Assembly (NCBI GenBank): GCA_965212245.1
Contig: OZ243107.1
Coordinates: 2,976,001-3,040,000 of the forward strand
Direction: 5' to 3'
DNA length: 64,000 nt
Source: CAKZNE01 sp040222435
GTDB lineage: Bacteria; Bacteroidota; Bacteroidia; Flavobacteriales; Schleiferiaceae
Shown here: positions 25,859 to 34,480 of the stretch, one piece after another
Position numbering within the stretch: the first letter of the stretch is position 1
Layout: each line of letters opens with the position of its first letter
The notes under the pieces: model-generated
What the model was told of the DNA's origin: nothing
What the model saw: only the letters and a program-made list of their open reading frames with translations
The model's database searches: none
Made by a program: the position numbers and the translations under genes

Positions 25859-26266
25859 ATGAAAACAATCAAACTAGTACTAGTAATCCTAATTACAGGA
25901 GCAAGCCTAACTGCAACCGCCCAAGAAACAAGAAGTATTTGGGTAGCACTGAGCTACGGATACAACAGTCAGGGTAATACAATCATTTCGTCAGATCCAA
26001 TTTTAGTTAAAGATTGTGAAGCCACCAATGACATTATTGGGAAAGCTGAAACACTTCGCCCAATTACGGACAAGATATCAGCTGAAATGAAATCTAAATA
26101 TTCCGGGAGACTCGCTAATGGCTTGTGGAGAACAGAACTCTTTTCTTCCATAGAAGAGCTTGAAGCAAAACGCAATAAAATAAAATCAACAATTGCCGGA
26201 GTTCAAATCAGGAATTCAATGACAGTTTCTCCTCCAGAACTCAAATACACTTGTAACGATTTATGA
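25859..26266 (+). CDS. Small exported protein, unknown
   Basis: A 135-residue protein. I chose ATG 25859, which begins a signal peptide MKTIKLVLVILITGASLTATAQ; the frame also has a GTG at 25838 that would overlap the previous gene. The mature part contains GYNSQGNTIISSDPILVKDC and a helical segment SIEELEAKRNKIKSTIAG. Two cysteines are spaced far apart. No family recognised. It is the fourth gene of the exported-protein run. Confidence 0.62.
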   Translation: MKTIKLVLVILITGASLTATAQETRSIWVALSYGYNSQGNTIISSDPILVKDCEATNDIIGKAETLRPITDKISAEMKSKYSGRLANGLWRTELFSSIEELEAKRNKIKSTIAGVQIRNSMTVSPPELKYTCNDL

Positions 26267-26277
26267 ACCTATAAATA

Positions 26278-26910
26278 ATGAAACATCCATTAACAATACT
26301 ATTCGCACTACTAACTATCTCAATAACCAGTGCACAGAACTCAATAGCTCCAATCCAAATAGGTGAACAAACCTGGTCTCAGGAAAATGCTACCATAACA
26401 ACATTCAGCAATGGAGAAAACATTCCTTTTGCTGCTACAAAAGAAGAATGGCAGACCTATAAAAATAATGGTAAACCTGCCTATTGCTATTATAAGTTTG
26501 ATAAAGCTTTTAAAAATTCAGGCCTGTTTTATAACCATTGGGCGGTTAGCTCATCAAAAGGTCTCGCCCCAAAAGGTTGGCGTGTTGCTACTGTTGCAGA
26601 TTGGGAAACGCTTATTAATGCCGTAGGCAAAGAAACGGCAGGTCAGGTATTACGCACCACAAACGGTTGGCAAGATGACGGCACAGAATATAGCGGCACA
26701 AACACAGTAAAATTTAATGGAAGACCCAACGGTATGGTAGGCGGTACAGGAGATTGCTATGGCTTGAACAGATACGCAAGATTTTGGGCATTTGATGATT
26801 CTAATAAATGGAGTGGCTATAGGTTTAACTTAGACTCCTTCGGAACAGAATGCACAAAAGGGGCTGCTTCAAAAGGAGAAGGTTTTTCAGTTCGGCTCAT
26901 CAAGGAATAA
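26278..26910 (+). CDS. Exported FISUMP-domain protein
   Basis: A 210-residue protein with a signal peptide (cleavage at TSAQN, residue 19) and one FISUMP domain filling the rest: IGEQTWSQENATITTF, YNHWAVSSSKGLAPKGWRVATVADWETLINAVG, GGTGDCYGLNRYARFWAFDD and a final GFSVRLIKE. FISUMP domains resemble formylglycine-generating-enzyme-like or C-type-lectin-like surface folds; a binding role is likely but unknown. The same domain ends the lipoprotein at 22511. It starts 11 bp after the previous gene. Confidence 0.8.
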   Translation: MKHPLTILFALLTISITSAQNSIAPIQIGEQTWSQENATITTFSNGENIPFAATKEEWQTYKNNGKPAYCYYKFDKAFKNSGLFYNHWAVSSSKGLAPKGWRVATVADWETLINAVGKETAGQVLRTTNGWQDDGTEYSGTNTVKFNGRPNGMVGGTGDCYGLNRYARFWAFDDSNKWSGYRFNLDSFGTECTKGAASKGEGFSVRLIKE

Positions 26911-26956
26911 GTACAGTTGCCAACAGTGCTTTTCAAAAAATTATCGGGATAATTAA

Positions 26957-27526
26957 GTGAAATCGACAAAACGAAGTCTATCACGAGAGAAAACTATTAA
27001 AGTAAAAGTGGTGCAGCATAGGAAAATTTCAATCAGGGTAATACTGTTTTGTTTACCCTTACTACTTAGTTCCGGCTGTATAACAGGAATACACTACTTC
27101 ATTGACAATGATACCCATCAAAAAAAGAGTGTTGATGTTTATTACATCAGCAATACTGCAAATTTAGAAGAAGTATATACGCCTCCCGATAGTTTACGCA
27201 TAACCACCCAAATGGATTTGTTGTATAAACCCTATAAATGGTACAGTAACATCGAGCAAAAAACACCTTATCACAAGATAAATGATACGCTTTATCATTT
27301 TGAACTTCTGCCAAATGAAAAAGTCTTGATTCCCTTTCGCTATTATCATACTAATAGTCTTCAGCAGATTGTTATCAACAAGAAAGAAGAAATCTCATTC
27401 ATGGAAAAGGACGTTGCCGATAGCACAATCTATTTTGAGGCTTCTAACATCAAACCAACCACAAGTGTAAACTACAAATCAGGCATTTTTGTCGGAGAGA
27501 ATTATTATTTAATAGAAATAAGATGA
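26957..27526 (+). CDS. Lipoprotein of unknown function
   Basis: A 189-residue protein beginning with GTG at 26957. The long basic N-terminal region (KSTKRSLSREKTIKVKVV) precedes the signal core ISIRVILFCLPLLLSSGC, so the lipid-modified Cys is about residue 41. A second GTG at 27011 would give a more normal signal peptide and is a good alternative start. The mature part is beta-rich with LPNEKVLIPFRYYH. It overlaps the next gene by 4 bp, so both are co-translated. No family recognised. Confidence 0.62.
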   Translation: MKSTKRSLSREKTIKVKVVQHRKISIRVILFCLPLLLSSGCITGIHYFIDNDTHQKKSVDVYYISNTANLEEVYTPPDSLRITTQMDLLYKPYKWYSNIEQKTPYHKINDTLYHFELLPNEKVLIPFRYYHTNSLQQIVINKKEEISFMEKDVADSTIYFEASNIKPTTSVNYKSGIFVGENYYLIEIR

Positions 27527-28185
27527 AACCAGTCACCAGGTTTTTATTCATTGCTATTTTATCAGCGTATAGTCAAAATGTAGGGGCCCAGGTAAATTGG
27601 TCTTTCAAACAACAAGTGGAGTTCAATAGATACACACTTTACCAAGGCATGACAGGTAATACACGTCAAGTCCCCCTATTTATAAAAGAATCGTATGTTG
27701 AGAGTCCTAATCAGCGGCCACTCAGAAAAGTGTTTGGCTGGTACAAGAAAAATAATCTCCCCACAAAAATTCCATTGACAGGCTATGTTTGCCAGGCTAA
27801 TACATCCGAAAACACACTGGTATTATTTGTCCCAAAATACCCCTTAGCCTATTCTTTTGATGAAAACTGCCGTTTAATAGATTCAAATCCAAAAGAAACT
27901 TTTAGACACGAACGCAAATGGGATTCAAGTCATTTTGAATGGCAAACGGGCGATGGTCAACAATATCCCGCAACCCTAAAAACAGTACATCAATTCAGTT
28001 GGACCACAAAGGCCATGGTTGTTCTTAGCCTGAAGAGTGTTTACATTGAAACCTTCAATTTAAACCAACCCGCTAAAAATAAATACATTGAAAACATAGA
28101 AATAGTAAGTGAAAAAAGAGTGAACAGTAAATTTCATATACTTATTAAATATTGGCACCAATCAGCCCCTGGCTCTTATGGTTAA
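27523..28185 (+). CDS. Exported protein of unknown function
   Basis: A 220-residue protein with a signal peptide (cleavage at VGAQV, residue 23). The ATG overlaps the previous stop (ATGA). The body is beta-rich with many aromatics (YTLYQGMTGNTRQVPLFI, FGWYKKNNLPTKIPLTGYVC, SFDENCRLI), and its two cysteines could form a disulfide. Seventh and last gene of the small exported-protein run. The 190 bp that follow hold only a 25-codon fragment reading DIDHADILFDAEHPEP and IRKNVK before a stop. I cannot assign a function. Confidence 0.62.
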   Translation: MKPVTRFLFIAILSAYSQNVGAQVNWSFKQQVEFNRYTLYQGMTGNTRQVPLFIKESYVESPNQRPLRKVFGWYKKNNLPTKIPLTGYVCQANTSENTLVLFVPKYPLAYSFDENCRLIDSNPKETFRHERKWDSSHFEWQTGDGQQYPATLKTVHQFSWTTKAMVVLSLKSVYIETFNLNQPAKNKYIENIEIVSEKRVNSKFHILIKYWHQSAPGSYG

Positions 28186-28376
28186 GGGATGTGCGGAAAT
28201 AGAATAGAAGGATTTATAGCACATGTAGTAGGTAATGATTAGGGTTAAAGCTTTTGAAAAAAACTGATTGTGAAGCTGTCTTCTTGATATCGATCATGCT
28301 GACATTCTATTTGATGCAGAGCATCCTGAACCGGGAATAAGAAAAAACGTCAAATAACAATAAACAAACTGTAACA

Positions 28377-28979
28377 ATGGGGTTACAACCTTTAAGAATA
28401 CCATCGGGGTGGACCGTTTCATGGAATACTATGCCCGAGTTAGAACTTTCTGAAGATACGATTAGTGATTTTGGGAGTTCAAGTTTAATTATGCTTTACA
28501 ATCCTTCTGCCAATCGCTTAATTGATGTTTGTTGGCATCCTGAAAACGATATGGCCGGTGCATTTTTACTCAAAGTTTGTAATTGCCTTGAAGTCTTCAA
28601 CGGAAAAACGCACAGTTTTGAAGGAAAGGCAGATTGGGACAGTCCTGTTATAGAATATAAAACTACTTGTAAGAAAGAAGTAATTGAAAAGTTAGAAGAA
28701 GTATTACAGACGATAGCCCCTTACAAAGACCCAAGGATTTTAATTAAAAGGGGTGTAGTTGATGAAGCATCTGAAGAGTTAAGGTTACAATTAAAAGAAA
28801 ATAACCTGGACACCAATCTGTTCAATGCCATTATAAACCTGGACAGCCCTAAACTTGAGAACCTCTTACTGGACAGCCCTAACCTATCCATGGAAATGTT
28901 AAAATATCTTAAGGAAAAGGGCCATAACAAGCGTATTAAAAACAAAGCACAGCAAAAATTAAATAGAATTCATAATTAG
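28377..28979 (+). CDS. Cytoplasmic protein, possibly immunity-like
   Basis: A 200-residue protein without a signal peptide, unlike its neighbours. The first 110 residues (GLQPLRIPSGWTVSWNTMPE, LIDVCWHPENDMAGAFLLKV) resemble the opening of small immunity-type proteins of polymorphic toxin systems, but no exact family is recognised. The last third is helical and contains a doubled motif LDSPKLENLL / LDSPNLSMEML; the underlying DNA repeats CTGGACAGCCCTAA 30 bp apart, so this is a recent small duplication. A 20-codon fragment (FYEYFIAFKGSEEMIQTIKDN) follows near 29010-29073 in the otherwise empty 266-bp gap. Confidence 0.55.
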   Translation: MGLQPLRIPSGWTVSWNTMPELELSEDTISDFGSSSLIMLYNPSANRLIDVCWHPENDMAGAFLLKVCNCLEVFNGKTHSFEGKADWDSPVIEYKTTCKKEVIEKLEEVLQTIAPYKDPRILIKRGVVDEASEELRLQLKENNLDTNLFNAIINLDSPKLENLLLDSPNLSMEMLKYLKEKGHNKRIKNKAQQKLNRIHN

Positions 28980-29244
28980 GAAAAAAATCATTTTACTGAA
29001 CCAGGTCTTTTTATGAGTACTTCATTGCTTTCAAAGGTTCGGAAGAAATGATCCAGACTATAAAAGATAATTAAAATACCCGCTCCGGAGTTATTTGATG
29101 TGCAACCGTTTTTGAGTAGGTAGCTTCCATAGGCTGTGATGTAACTTATAAGCCTTTTGTGTGTAAATACATTTGGAGCCTCTGGCCATCATGAAAATTA
29201 GTGAATTAAGATTGGATATAGCAAGTAAATAAAAATACGAAGCA

Positions 29245-30318
29245 ATGAAAACAATGACTAAAATTACATATTTAATGTTCCTCCTGCTTTTTGTTACCAC
29301 CGCAAAAGCTCAGTTCTTTAATGATGAAAAAACTGATGAAGAATACGAAATAACACCTCAAACCAATAAAAGAATAATCAAGGCCTTTTTAAAAGAACAA
29401 AAAGCAACAGCCATTGAGTTTAACCCAAATGCTAGTGCACGTTTCCCCTTCCGCTTGAAAAACCGAAAAGGCAATTGGATGCTTTTTGATTTAGAGGAGG
29501 ATGCTGTATTTATGGAAAAAAAAAGCAACAGATACAGCTTCCAATTACCTACTACCGTAATGGAAAACAGCGGTTTTACACTAGCTACGCACAAAGGGAA
29601 AACCTTTCTTGTCCACTTATCCGGTAATGGAAAAACAGAAACCAAAATGGGTTTTGACGAAGTTACTGTGCTCACAAGACAAGATACTTTATACCGCTAT
29701 GACCATTATAATGAAAACGGAAATCTCGTGTATGATGAAAAAGAAAGTATCGCTATGGTTATCGACAAAATTGCAGTAAAAAAAGCCACTAAATGGGGGT
29801 TGATTGAACTCGTAAATGGAGAAATTTACCTCAGTCGTGATTTTCTATACAATTCTCCGAAAGAAGTCCCTCCGGCAACCGGTTTTCAAAGTTATCAGCT
29901 TGAAATGATGGAAAATATACGAGAAGTGCACAATTTGGATTTACTAATGGCTTTGGATGAAAACGGTTACTATTTTAAGGGACGAAATAAAGAAACGAAA
30001 CTATTTGGGCTTTTTGTGGGTGAAGGCGAACTTATTGAAAGTATTCCTCCAAAATATAACGAGATTATACGCCATCGGAGCCCGGAAACCTTTGAAGTAT
30101 GGAAAGACAATAAGGTAGGGTATTACAATGGCAGTTACCAATTGGTTTTTGAACCCAGTTTTGACGATTTTGAATTTGTCCATCTCGATTATACCCGTGG
30201 CTGTGCTTTAAAAAAGAATGGAAAATGGGGACTTTATAAGGCCTACGAACCAATAAAACTTGTAGAAGGTAATGCAGAAACCATTGATGAATTGATAGAA
30301 CTATGGTTGAGCAGGTAA
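29245..30318 (+). CDS. Exported WG-repeat protein
   Basis: A 357-residue protein with a signal peptide (cleavage near KAQFF, residue 23). WG/KWG-type beta repeats run through the sequence: LKNRKGNWMLFDLEED, KKATKWGLIELVNGE, NKETKLFGLFVGEGE, WKDNKVGYYNGSYQ and KKNGKWGLYKAYE. It is the long relative of the gene at 19951. Such proteins may be surface adhesins or folding partners, but no function is established. REP copy D and the TIR gene follow. Confidence 0.78.
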   Translation: MKTMTKITYLMFLLLFVTTAKAQFFNDEKTDEEYEITPQTNKRIIKAFLKEQKATAIEFNPNASARFPFRLKNRKGNWMLFDLEEDAVFMEKKSNRYSFQLPTTVMENSGFTLATHKGKTFLVHLSGNGKTETKMGFDEVTVLTRQDTLYRYDHYNENGNLVYDEKESIAMVIDKIAVKKATKWGLIELVNGEIYLSRDFLYNSPKEVPPATGFQSYQLEMMENIREVHNLDLLMALDENGYYFKGRNKETKLFGLFVGEGELIESIPPKYNEIIRHRSPETFEVWKDNKVGYYNGSYQLVFEPSFDDFEFVHLDYTRGCALKKNGKWGLYKAYEPIKLVEGNAETIDELIELWLSR

Positions 30319-30455
30319 AAGACAAACACATTTGCAATTCGTCAGGGATCTGTGAATTATGACTATGGTCACATCACATTATTTGGTATTTCATATGGTC
30401 TCTGATTGTCTGACATTGTGAAGGATAACCCTTTGGGAGAGGCTTTTCCCTAACT

Positions 30456-30477
30456 AAGCGTAGCGTCCGCTACGCTT
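30456..30477 (-). repeat. REP palindrome copy D, with RAYT 3'-end scar
   Basis: AAGCGTAGCG + TC + CGCTACGCTT. The 38 bp to its right, read on the minus strand, encode NLPGLLTITKVQA, matching the RAYT ending LPGLLAIEKV. The copy is therefore a RAYT 3' terminus. Confidence 0.92.
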
Positions 30478-30551
30478 GAACTTTCGTAATGGTTAACAAG
30501 CCTGGCAAGTTTGGGGTGGTAAAATCAATCCTGAAATATTAGCTTTACTTA

Positions 30552-31700
30552 ATGTTTGAAAAGGTTTTTATTAGTTATGCCAAGGAAGATTATGACTTGG
30601 CAGAAATTTTATATTGGGACTTGAAACGATCTGGTTATATACCTTGGCTGGATAAAAAGGAGCTTCTTGTTGGTCAAAACTGGGATTTTGTTTTAAAAAC
30701 AGAGCTTAGAGAAGCGGACTTTATTGTCCTAATTCTTTCTAATTCCTCAGTTCAAAAAAGGGGCTATGTACAAAGAGAGTTTAGGTTAGCACTGGAGTAT
30801 TACGAGGAAAAATTGGATGATGATATCTTTTTGATTCCAATAAAGGTGGATAATTGTAAAGTACCCTTAAAATTAACGAAATTTCAGTGGCTAGAATATT
30901 TAGGTGATTTCAACCAAGTTATTGAAGCGATAGATACACAGAGAAGGAGATATTTGGAAATTGAGCAATCTAAACTTGACCATGAAACGACTTTCCAATA
31001 TGAAGATCAGTTTCAGCAAATCGAGTATGGGGATAAAATTAAATTAAATATTAAGACCAAGTATCCTAAATTCTTGGATAAGGATCATTTAAGTTTATAC
31101 GAGTTAAACCAGTTTATCCAAGGTAGAATCTCACAATCCTTGTTGTGGGTCAGAAGGCATTTTTTCGAAATTGACGGAAGCTTTACTGAACATAGAAGTT
31201 TTGGTTCACACTGGAATCTAAATGTTTCTTATAATTTAAACTTAGTTTCAAAGTCAATAGTAAGTATCTCCGAAAACGAAAATGGCTATTTGGGCGGAGC
31301 TCATCGTTTTGCATCTGTTAACGGTTTGAACTTTAATTTATTTCCACTCATAAGGATTGAGATTATGGATGTTTTTGAGGAAGAGGATCATGAGAATATA
31401 TTGGAGTTTATTTCTGATTTCTGTCTTAAAAAGCTTGAACAAAGAGTTGCTAGTTACTTTAAGCAAGAGGAAGGCTCTACAATGCTTTGGAAAGATGGTT
31501 TTTATCCCAAATGGGAAAACTTTAGCAATTTTCTACTATCCAATTCTGGAATAGAGTTTGTGTTTAATGAATACACAGTTGGTCCATATGTGTTAGGACT
31601 TAATTATGTTATGATTCCTTTTGGTTTAATTATTGAAAGGTTATCAAAACCAAAAAAACTTAGCAGAATAATTAACGAGTTGCATGCTAATATTAACTAA
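30552..31700 (+). CDS. TIR-domain protein fused to a DUF4163/DUF3298 (RsiV-like) module
   Basis: A 382-residue two-part protein. Residues 1-130 form a TIR domain: KVFISYAKEDYDLAEILYWDL, GYIPWLDKKELLVGQNW, and the candidate NADase glutamate Glu76 in SSVQKRGYVQREF. Residues about 155-375 look like the DUF4163 plus DUF3298 module of RsiV/PdaC: YLGGAHRFASVNGLNFNLFP near residues 246-265 and NEYTVGPYVLGLNYVMIPF near residues 337-357. No signal peptide or membrane helix is seen, so the module is cytoplasmic, unlike RsiV. TIR proteins of this type often deplete NAD+ in phage defence; that is inference. It stands alone between REP copies D and E. Confidence 0.82.
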   Translation: MFEKVFISYAKEDYDLAEILYWDLKRSGYIPWLDKKELLVGQNWDFVLKTELREADFIVLILSNSSVQKRGYVQREFRLALEYYEEKLDDDIFLIPIKVDNCKVPLKLTKFQWLEYLGDFNQVIEAIDTQRRRYLEIEQSKLDHETTFQYEDQFQQIEYGDKIKLNIKTKYPKFLDKDHLSLYELNQFIQGRISQSLLWVRRHFFEIDGSFTEHRSFGSHWNLNVSYNLNLVSKSIVSISENENGYLGGAHRFASVNGLNFNLFPLIRIEIMDVFEEEDHENILEFISDFCLKKLEQRVASYFKQEEGSTMLWKDGFYPKWENFSNFLLSNSGIEFVFNEYTVGPYVLGLNYVMIPFGLIIERLSKPKKLSRIINELHANIN

Positions 31701-31734
31701 TATGGTTTTTCTTCTTCTAAACGCATCCCTTGCT

Positions 31735-31756
31735 AAGCGTAGCGTCCGCTACGCTT
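31735..31756 (-). repeat. REP palindrome copy E, with RAYT 3'-end scar
   Basis: AAGCGTAGCG + TC + CGCTACGCTT. To its right, up to about 31825, the minus strand reads YYGLSSSRAYPNLPGLF and NSDMKA, matching the RAYT ending YSSARNYADLPGLL. Same orientation as copy D. Confidence 0.92.
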
Positions 31757-31826
31757 TCATATCACTATTGAACAATCCTGGCAAGTTTGGGTAAGCCCGA
31801 GAACTGCTCAACCCATAATACAGAGG

Positions 31827-32069
31827 TTAGTCAGAGGCTAAGGCGTCAAACTCTTTTTGTTTGTTTTCAAACCATAGCTTCATATCCTCTGGTGACTGCG
31901 TTTTCATATTTTCTCTCATCTGGTTCATGGCCTTAATATGTGCTTCATCTCCCTTTTCATACATTTCCATTCCGTGGATTTTACTTTTCTCAACCATTTC
32001 TTCAAAGGTATTTGCCTGAAAGGTCTTTTCGCAAGCACCACCCAATTGTTTGCAGGTCATGGTTTTCAT
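31827..32069 (-). CDS. DUF1059-like small protein
   Basis: An 80-residue cytoplasmic protein. It begins MKTMTCKQLGGACEKTFQANTFEEMVEKSKIHG with two cysteines spaced as in DUF1059 proteins, followed by an acidic helical half (DEAHIKAMNQMRENM, EDMKLWFENKQKEF). Length and Cys pattern fit the family, whose function is unknown. It lies just right of the RAYT scar of REP copy E and marks a return to more ordinary gene content. Confidence 0.78.
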   Translation of the reverse strand: MKTMTCKQLGGACEKTFQANTFEEMVEKSKIHGMEMYEKGDEAHIKAMNQMRENMKTQSPEDMKLWFENKQKEFDALASD

Positions 32070-32159
32070 ATCGGTTCTGTTTTTAGATTACATTATTCTG
32101 ATTAAACGGTCTGCTTAATAGTCTAAGCCCAGCATTCGCCAGGTTTAACTTAGGCAATT

Positions 32160-32537
32160 TCAACAAGCTGTATCGCCACCACTGCGCGCAATAGCTATGG
32201 TTTTGATAATAAATTTCTCCAAACCGCTTTGCTTAAGGTCCATACTTTTTTTAATGCGGATACATCCTTTACCGGTATCAAAACCTTTTAATAGTTCATC
32301 AGAGCCTTCTATTTTACCGATGGTTCCCACGTAAAGGCTCACGTAGTTTTTCTGGGCATTAAGGTGAAATATACTTTTCTCTTCCTGTTGGTAAGCCAGC
32401 ATCTTATACGCTATGGCTTCCTTTAATCCCTTACCGTGGCGCAAAATCATATCTCTTACGGTCAAAAGTTTCTCCTTTCTCCAGTCCACATCCAGGCTTT
32501 CCACATATTCTTGCGGGGTATGAGCTTTATATTGCAT
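32160..32537 (-). CDS. DUF1801 (YdhG/YjbR-fold) protein
   Basis: A 125-residue protein beginning MQYKAHTPQEYVESLDVDWRKEKLLTVRDMI. It continues LKEAIAYKMLAYQ, IFHLNAQKNYVSLYVG and GKGCIRIKKSMDLK, a pattern typical of DUF1801 (YdhG-like). The family function is not established. I chose ATG 32537; a TTG at 32546 is the other option. It lies 22 bp after the radical SAM gene on the same strand. Confidence 0.82.
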   Translation of the reverse strand: MQYKAHTPQEYVESLDVDWRKEKLLTVRDMILRHGKGLKEAIAYKMLAYQQEEKSIFHLNAQKNYVSLYVGTIGKIEGSDELLKGFDTGKGCIRIKKSMDLKQSGLEKFIIKTIAIARSGGDTAC

Positions 32538-32559
32538 AAAATGCAATTTACAATTCTGA

Positions 32560-33627
32560 TTAAAACAATTTATACTGCCCTTTAGGAACCCTTAAAAAGT
32601 TTCGGGGATCGTAAGGAGGGAAGTCAACCGGTTTGAGGTATTTCTTTCTGGCCAGCTGTATGGTCTGTTTTACCTGCTCCGCAAATTGCCCTTCACCACG
32701 CATTCTGCGGCCAAATTCGGAATCGTTGAGCTTACCATCGTGGCAGGACTCTATGAGGTGTTTTACTTTTTGGGCCCGGTCCGGAAAGTTTTTAGTCACC
32801 CAATCCATAAATATTTCCCCGATCTGTCCGTTCAGGCGCACCATGGTATAATTGATAAAGTGTGCCCTGGCTTCGGCAACGGCTTCGGCAATGGGCATAA
32901 TCTCGTGCGAGGTCAATCCGGGTATGACCGGGGCAATCATCACGTTTACCGGGATATTGCGTTCCGAGAGCATGCGGATGGTATCCAGCTTGCGCTTTAT
33001 GGTGGCGGTGCGGGGCTCCAACACCCGCCTGATCTTTTCATCCATAGAAGTAATGGTTATGCTTACGCTGACCAGGTTCCAGTGTTGCATTTCTTCCAGC
33101 AGATCCATATCCCTTTGGATAAGGGCATTTTTGGTAATAATGCCCACCGGGTTGCGGTATTTGAGCAGTACTTCCAGCAATTGGCGGGTTATACTAAAAG
33201 TCTTTTCGGCTGGTTGGTAACAATCCGTATTTCCGGAAAGCATAATACCTTCTGGCTGCCAGCTGCGTTTTTGAAAAGCCTTTTCCAATAGTTCCGGTGC
33301 ATTCTTTTTGATCAGAATCACCTGCTCAAACTCACTTCCTGCACTATAGCCCCAGTATTCATGACTATTGCGGGCGTAACAATACGTACAGCCATGTTCA
33401 CAACCCTGGTAGGGGTTCATGCTCCAGGCGCCATGCAAATCAGGACTGCTAACCTTGTTTATGATGGTTTTGGGGTATACTTCTATATATTGGGTTTTCC
33501 GTTCCTGAGTGGTATCCTCACCGTTTAGGCGCAGAAATTCCAGGTAATCCTCTTCTGTTTCATAACTATTCTGCAGGAAACGATTGTGCGTATTGATCTG
33601 CGCACCGCGGCCTTTTTTGTAATCCAT
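32560..33627 (-). CDS. PA0069/Rv2578c-like radical SAM protein
   Basis: A 355-residue radical SAM enzyme. The [4Fe-4S] cluster motif is YQGCEHGCTYCYARNSHEY, with three Cys spaced CxxxCxxC, then GNTDCYQPAEK, a barrel with VGIITKNALIQRDMDLL and SISITSMDEKIRRVLEPR, and a late VMIAPVIPGLT. It resembles the PA0069 family, whose substrate is unknown; spore photoproduct lyase-like chemistry has been suggested for relatives. ATG 33627 is the likely start, 29 bp after the XRE-S24 gene; a TTG at 33660 would overlap that gene. The two genes are probably one operon. Confidence 0.88.
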   Translation of the reverse strand: MDYKKGRGAQINTHNRFLQNSYETEEDYLEFLRLNGEDTTQERKTQYIEVYPKTIINKVSSPDLHGAWSMNPYQGCEHGCTYCYARNSHEYWGYSAGSEFEQVILIKKNAPELLEKAFQKRSWQPEGIMLSGNTDCYQPAEKTFSITRQLLEVLLKYRNPVGIITKNALIQRDMDLLEEMQHWNLVSVSITITSMDEKIRRVLEPRTATIKRKLDTIRMLSERNIPVNVMIAPVIPGLTSHEIMPIAEAVAEARAHFINYTMVRLNGQIGEIFMDWVTKNFPDRAQKVKHLIESCHDGKLNDSEFGRRMRGEGQFAEQVKQTIQLARKKYLKPVDFPPYDPRNFLRVPKGQYKLF

Positions 33628-33656
33628 GATGTAGAGTAATTGTCCGGGGGAAACGG

Positions 33657-34454
33657 TCAATCCAGTTTTTTGCGCAGGCGCGCCATCTCACTTTTCAGTT
33701 CATTCATCATATCCAGCATGGAGTGGTTTACTGAACCCCCATAATCCTTAGGGTCAGGTAATTCAAAACTCACTATGCCACGGGCCTTCCAGGCTTCCAG
33801 TATTTCTTCTATCGGTAAATTATAGGGGCGGTATTCACGGTTATCCGATTCCAGCATCAGTTCGCCCTTTTCGCGAATATTGTTGTGTACCCGTTTGTAT
33901 ACGATACCATCGTTTTTGGTAATAAGGATGTAGCACTCATGACTTTTAATATGGCTCCAGTCCTGCACATACTCCGCAATTACATAAGAACCCGGCAATA
34001 CCGGCAGCATACTGTTACCGTGTATCTGGAATATGCGTATCGTTCGCTCAGGGGGTAGTTCCGGAAAGGGAAGTTGTGCGGTAGCCAGTTGCTCAATAAA
34101 CTCCGGGTCTCCATACCCGTGTGTATAACCAGCCGAGGCTTTTTCCGGTATCAGGCTAATGCCTTCCCGGCCGTGGGCATCTACCGGAATAGGGAGAATA
34201 CGCAGCTTTTCGCCTTTTACGTCTACCGATCTTTTACCGGACTTCTTAGCACTAAGATCGGTATTCACCAATTGCTCCAAATCCGTTTTAAAGAGCAGGC
34301 ACAGCGCCTGCATGGTTTTTAAACGCGGCTCGGAGCGCCCTTCTTCATAGGCACCTATCAGGCTGCGGTTAAGACCCAGCTTATTGGCCAGGTCGGCTTG
34401 TGTCAGTTCTTTCTGCTTGCGTAAAAACCGGATATTTTCCCCCAGGTAGTTCAT
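33657..34454 (-). CDS. XRE-family regulator with S24 (LexA/CI-like) peptidase domain
   Basis: A 265-residue repressor. Residues 1-65 are a Cro/CI helix-turn-helix (ENIRFLRKQKELTQADLANKLGLNRSLIGAYEEG). Residues about 125-235 are an S24 domain with the Ser nucleophile in IHGNSMLPVLPGS and a candidate Lys general base in ILITKNDGIVYKRV. Such proteins respond to RecA filaments by self-cleavage or only dimerise through the S24 fold; the usual Ala-Gly cleavage site is not obvious. A 14-bp palindrome lies 26 bp upstream of the start. The radical SAM gene follows. Confidence 0.9.
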   Translation of the reverse strand: MNYLGENIRFLRKQKELTQADLANKLGLNRSLIGAYEEGRSEPRLKTMQALCLLFKTDLEQLVNTDLSAKKSGKRSVDVKGEKLRILPIPVDAHGREGISLIPEKASAGYTHGYGDPEFIEQLATAQLPFPELPPERTIRIFQIHGNSMLPVLPGSYVIAEYVQDWSHIKSHECYILITKNDGIVYKRVHNNIREKGELMLESDNREYRPYNLPIEEILEAWKARGIVSFELPDPKDYGGSVNHSMLDMMNELKSEMARLRKKLD

Positions 34455-34480
34455 GCTTCTGTTTTGTCAATGCTAAAATA

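Noticed and set aside
30510..30547. TTTG ... TAGCTTTA as a promoter for the TIR gene
   Set aside because: Spacing between the boxes is too long for the Bacteroidota consensus and the -7 box has a mismatch.
32686..33291. 201-codon plus-strand frame inside the radical SAM gene
   Set aside because: It is fully antisense to a gene with intact CxxxCxxC motif and family-wide conservation; its own translation has no recognisable features.
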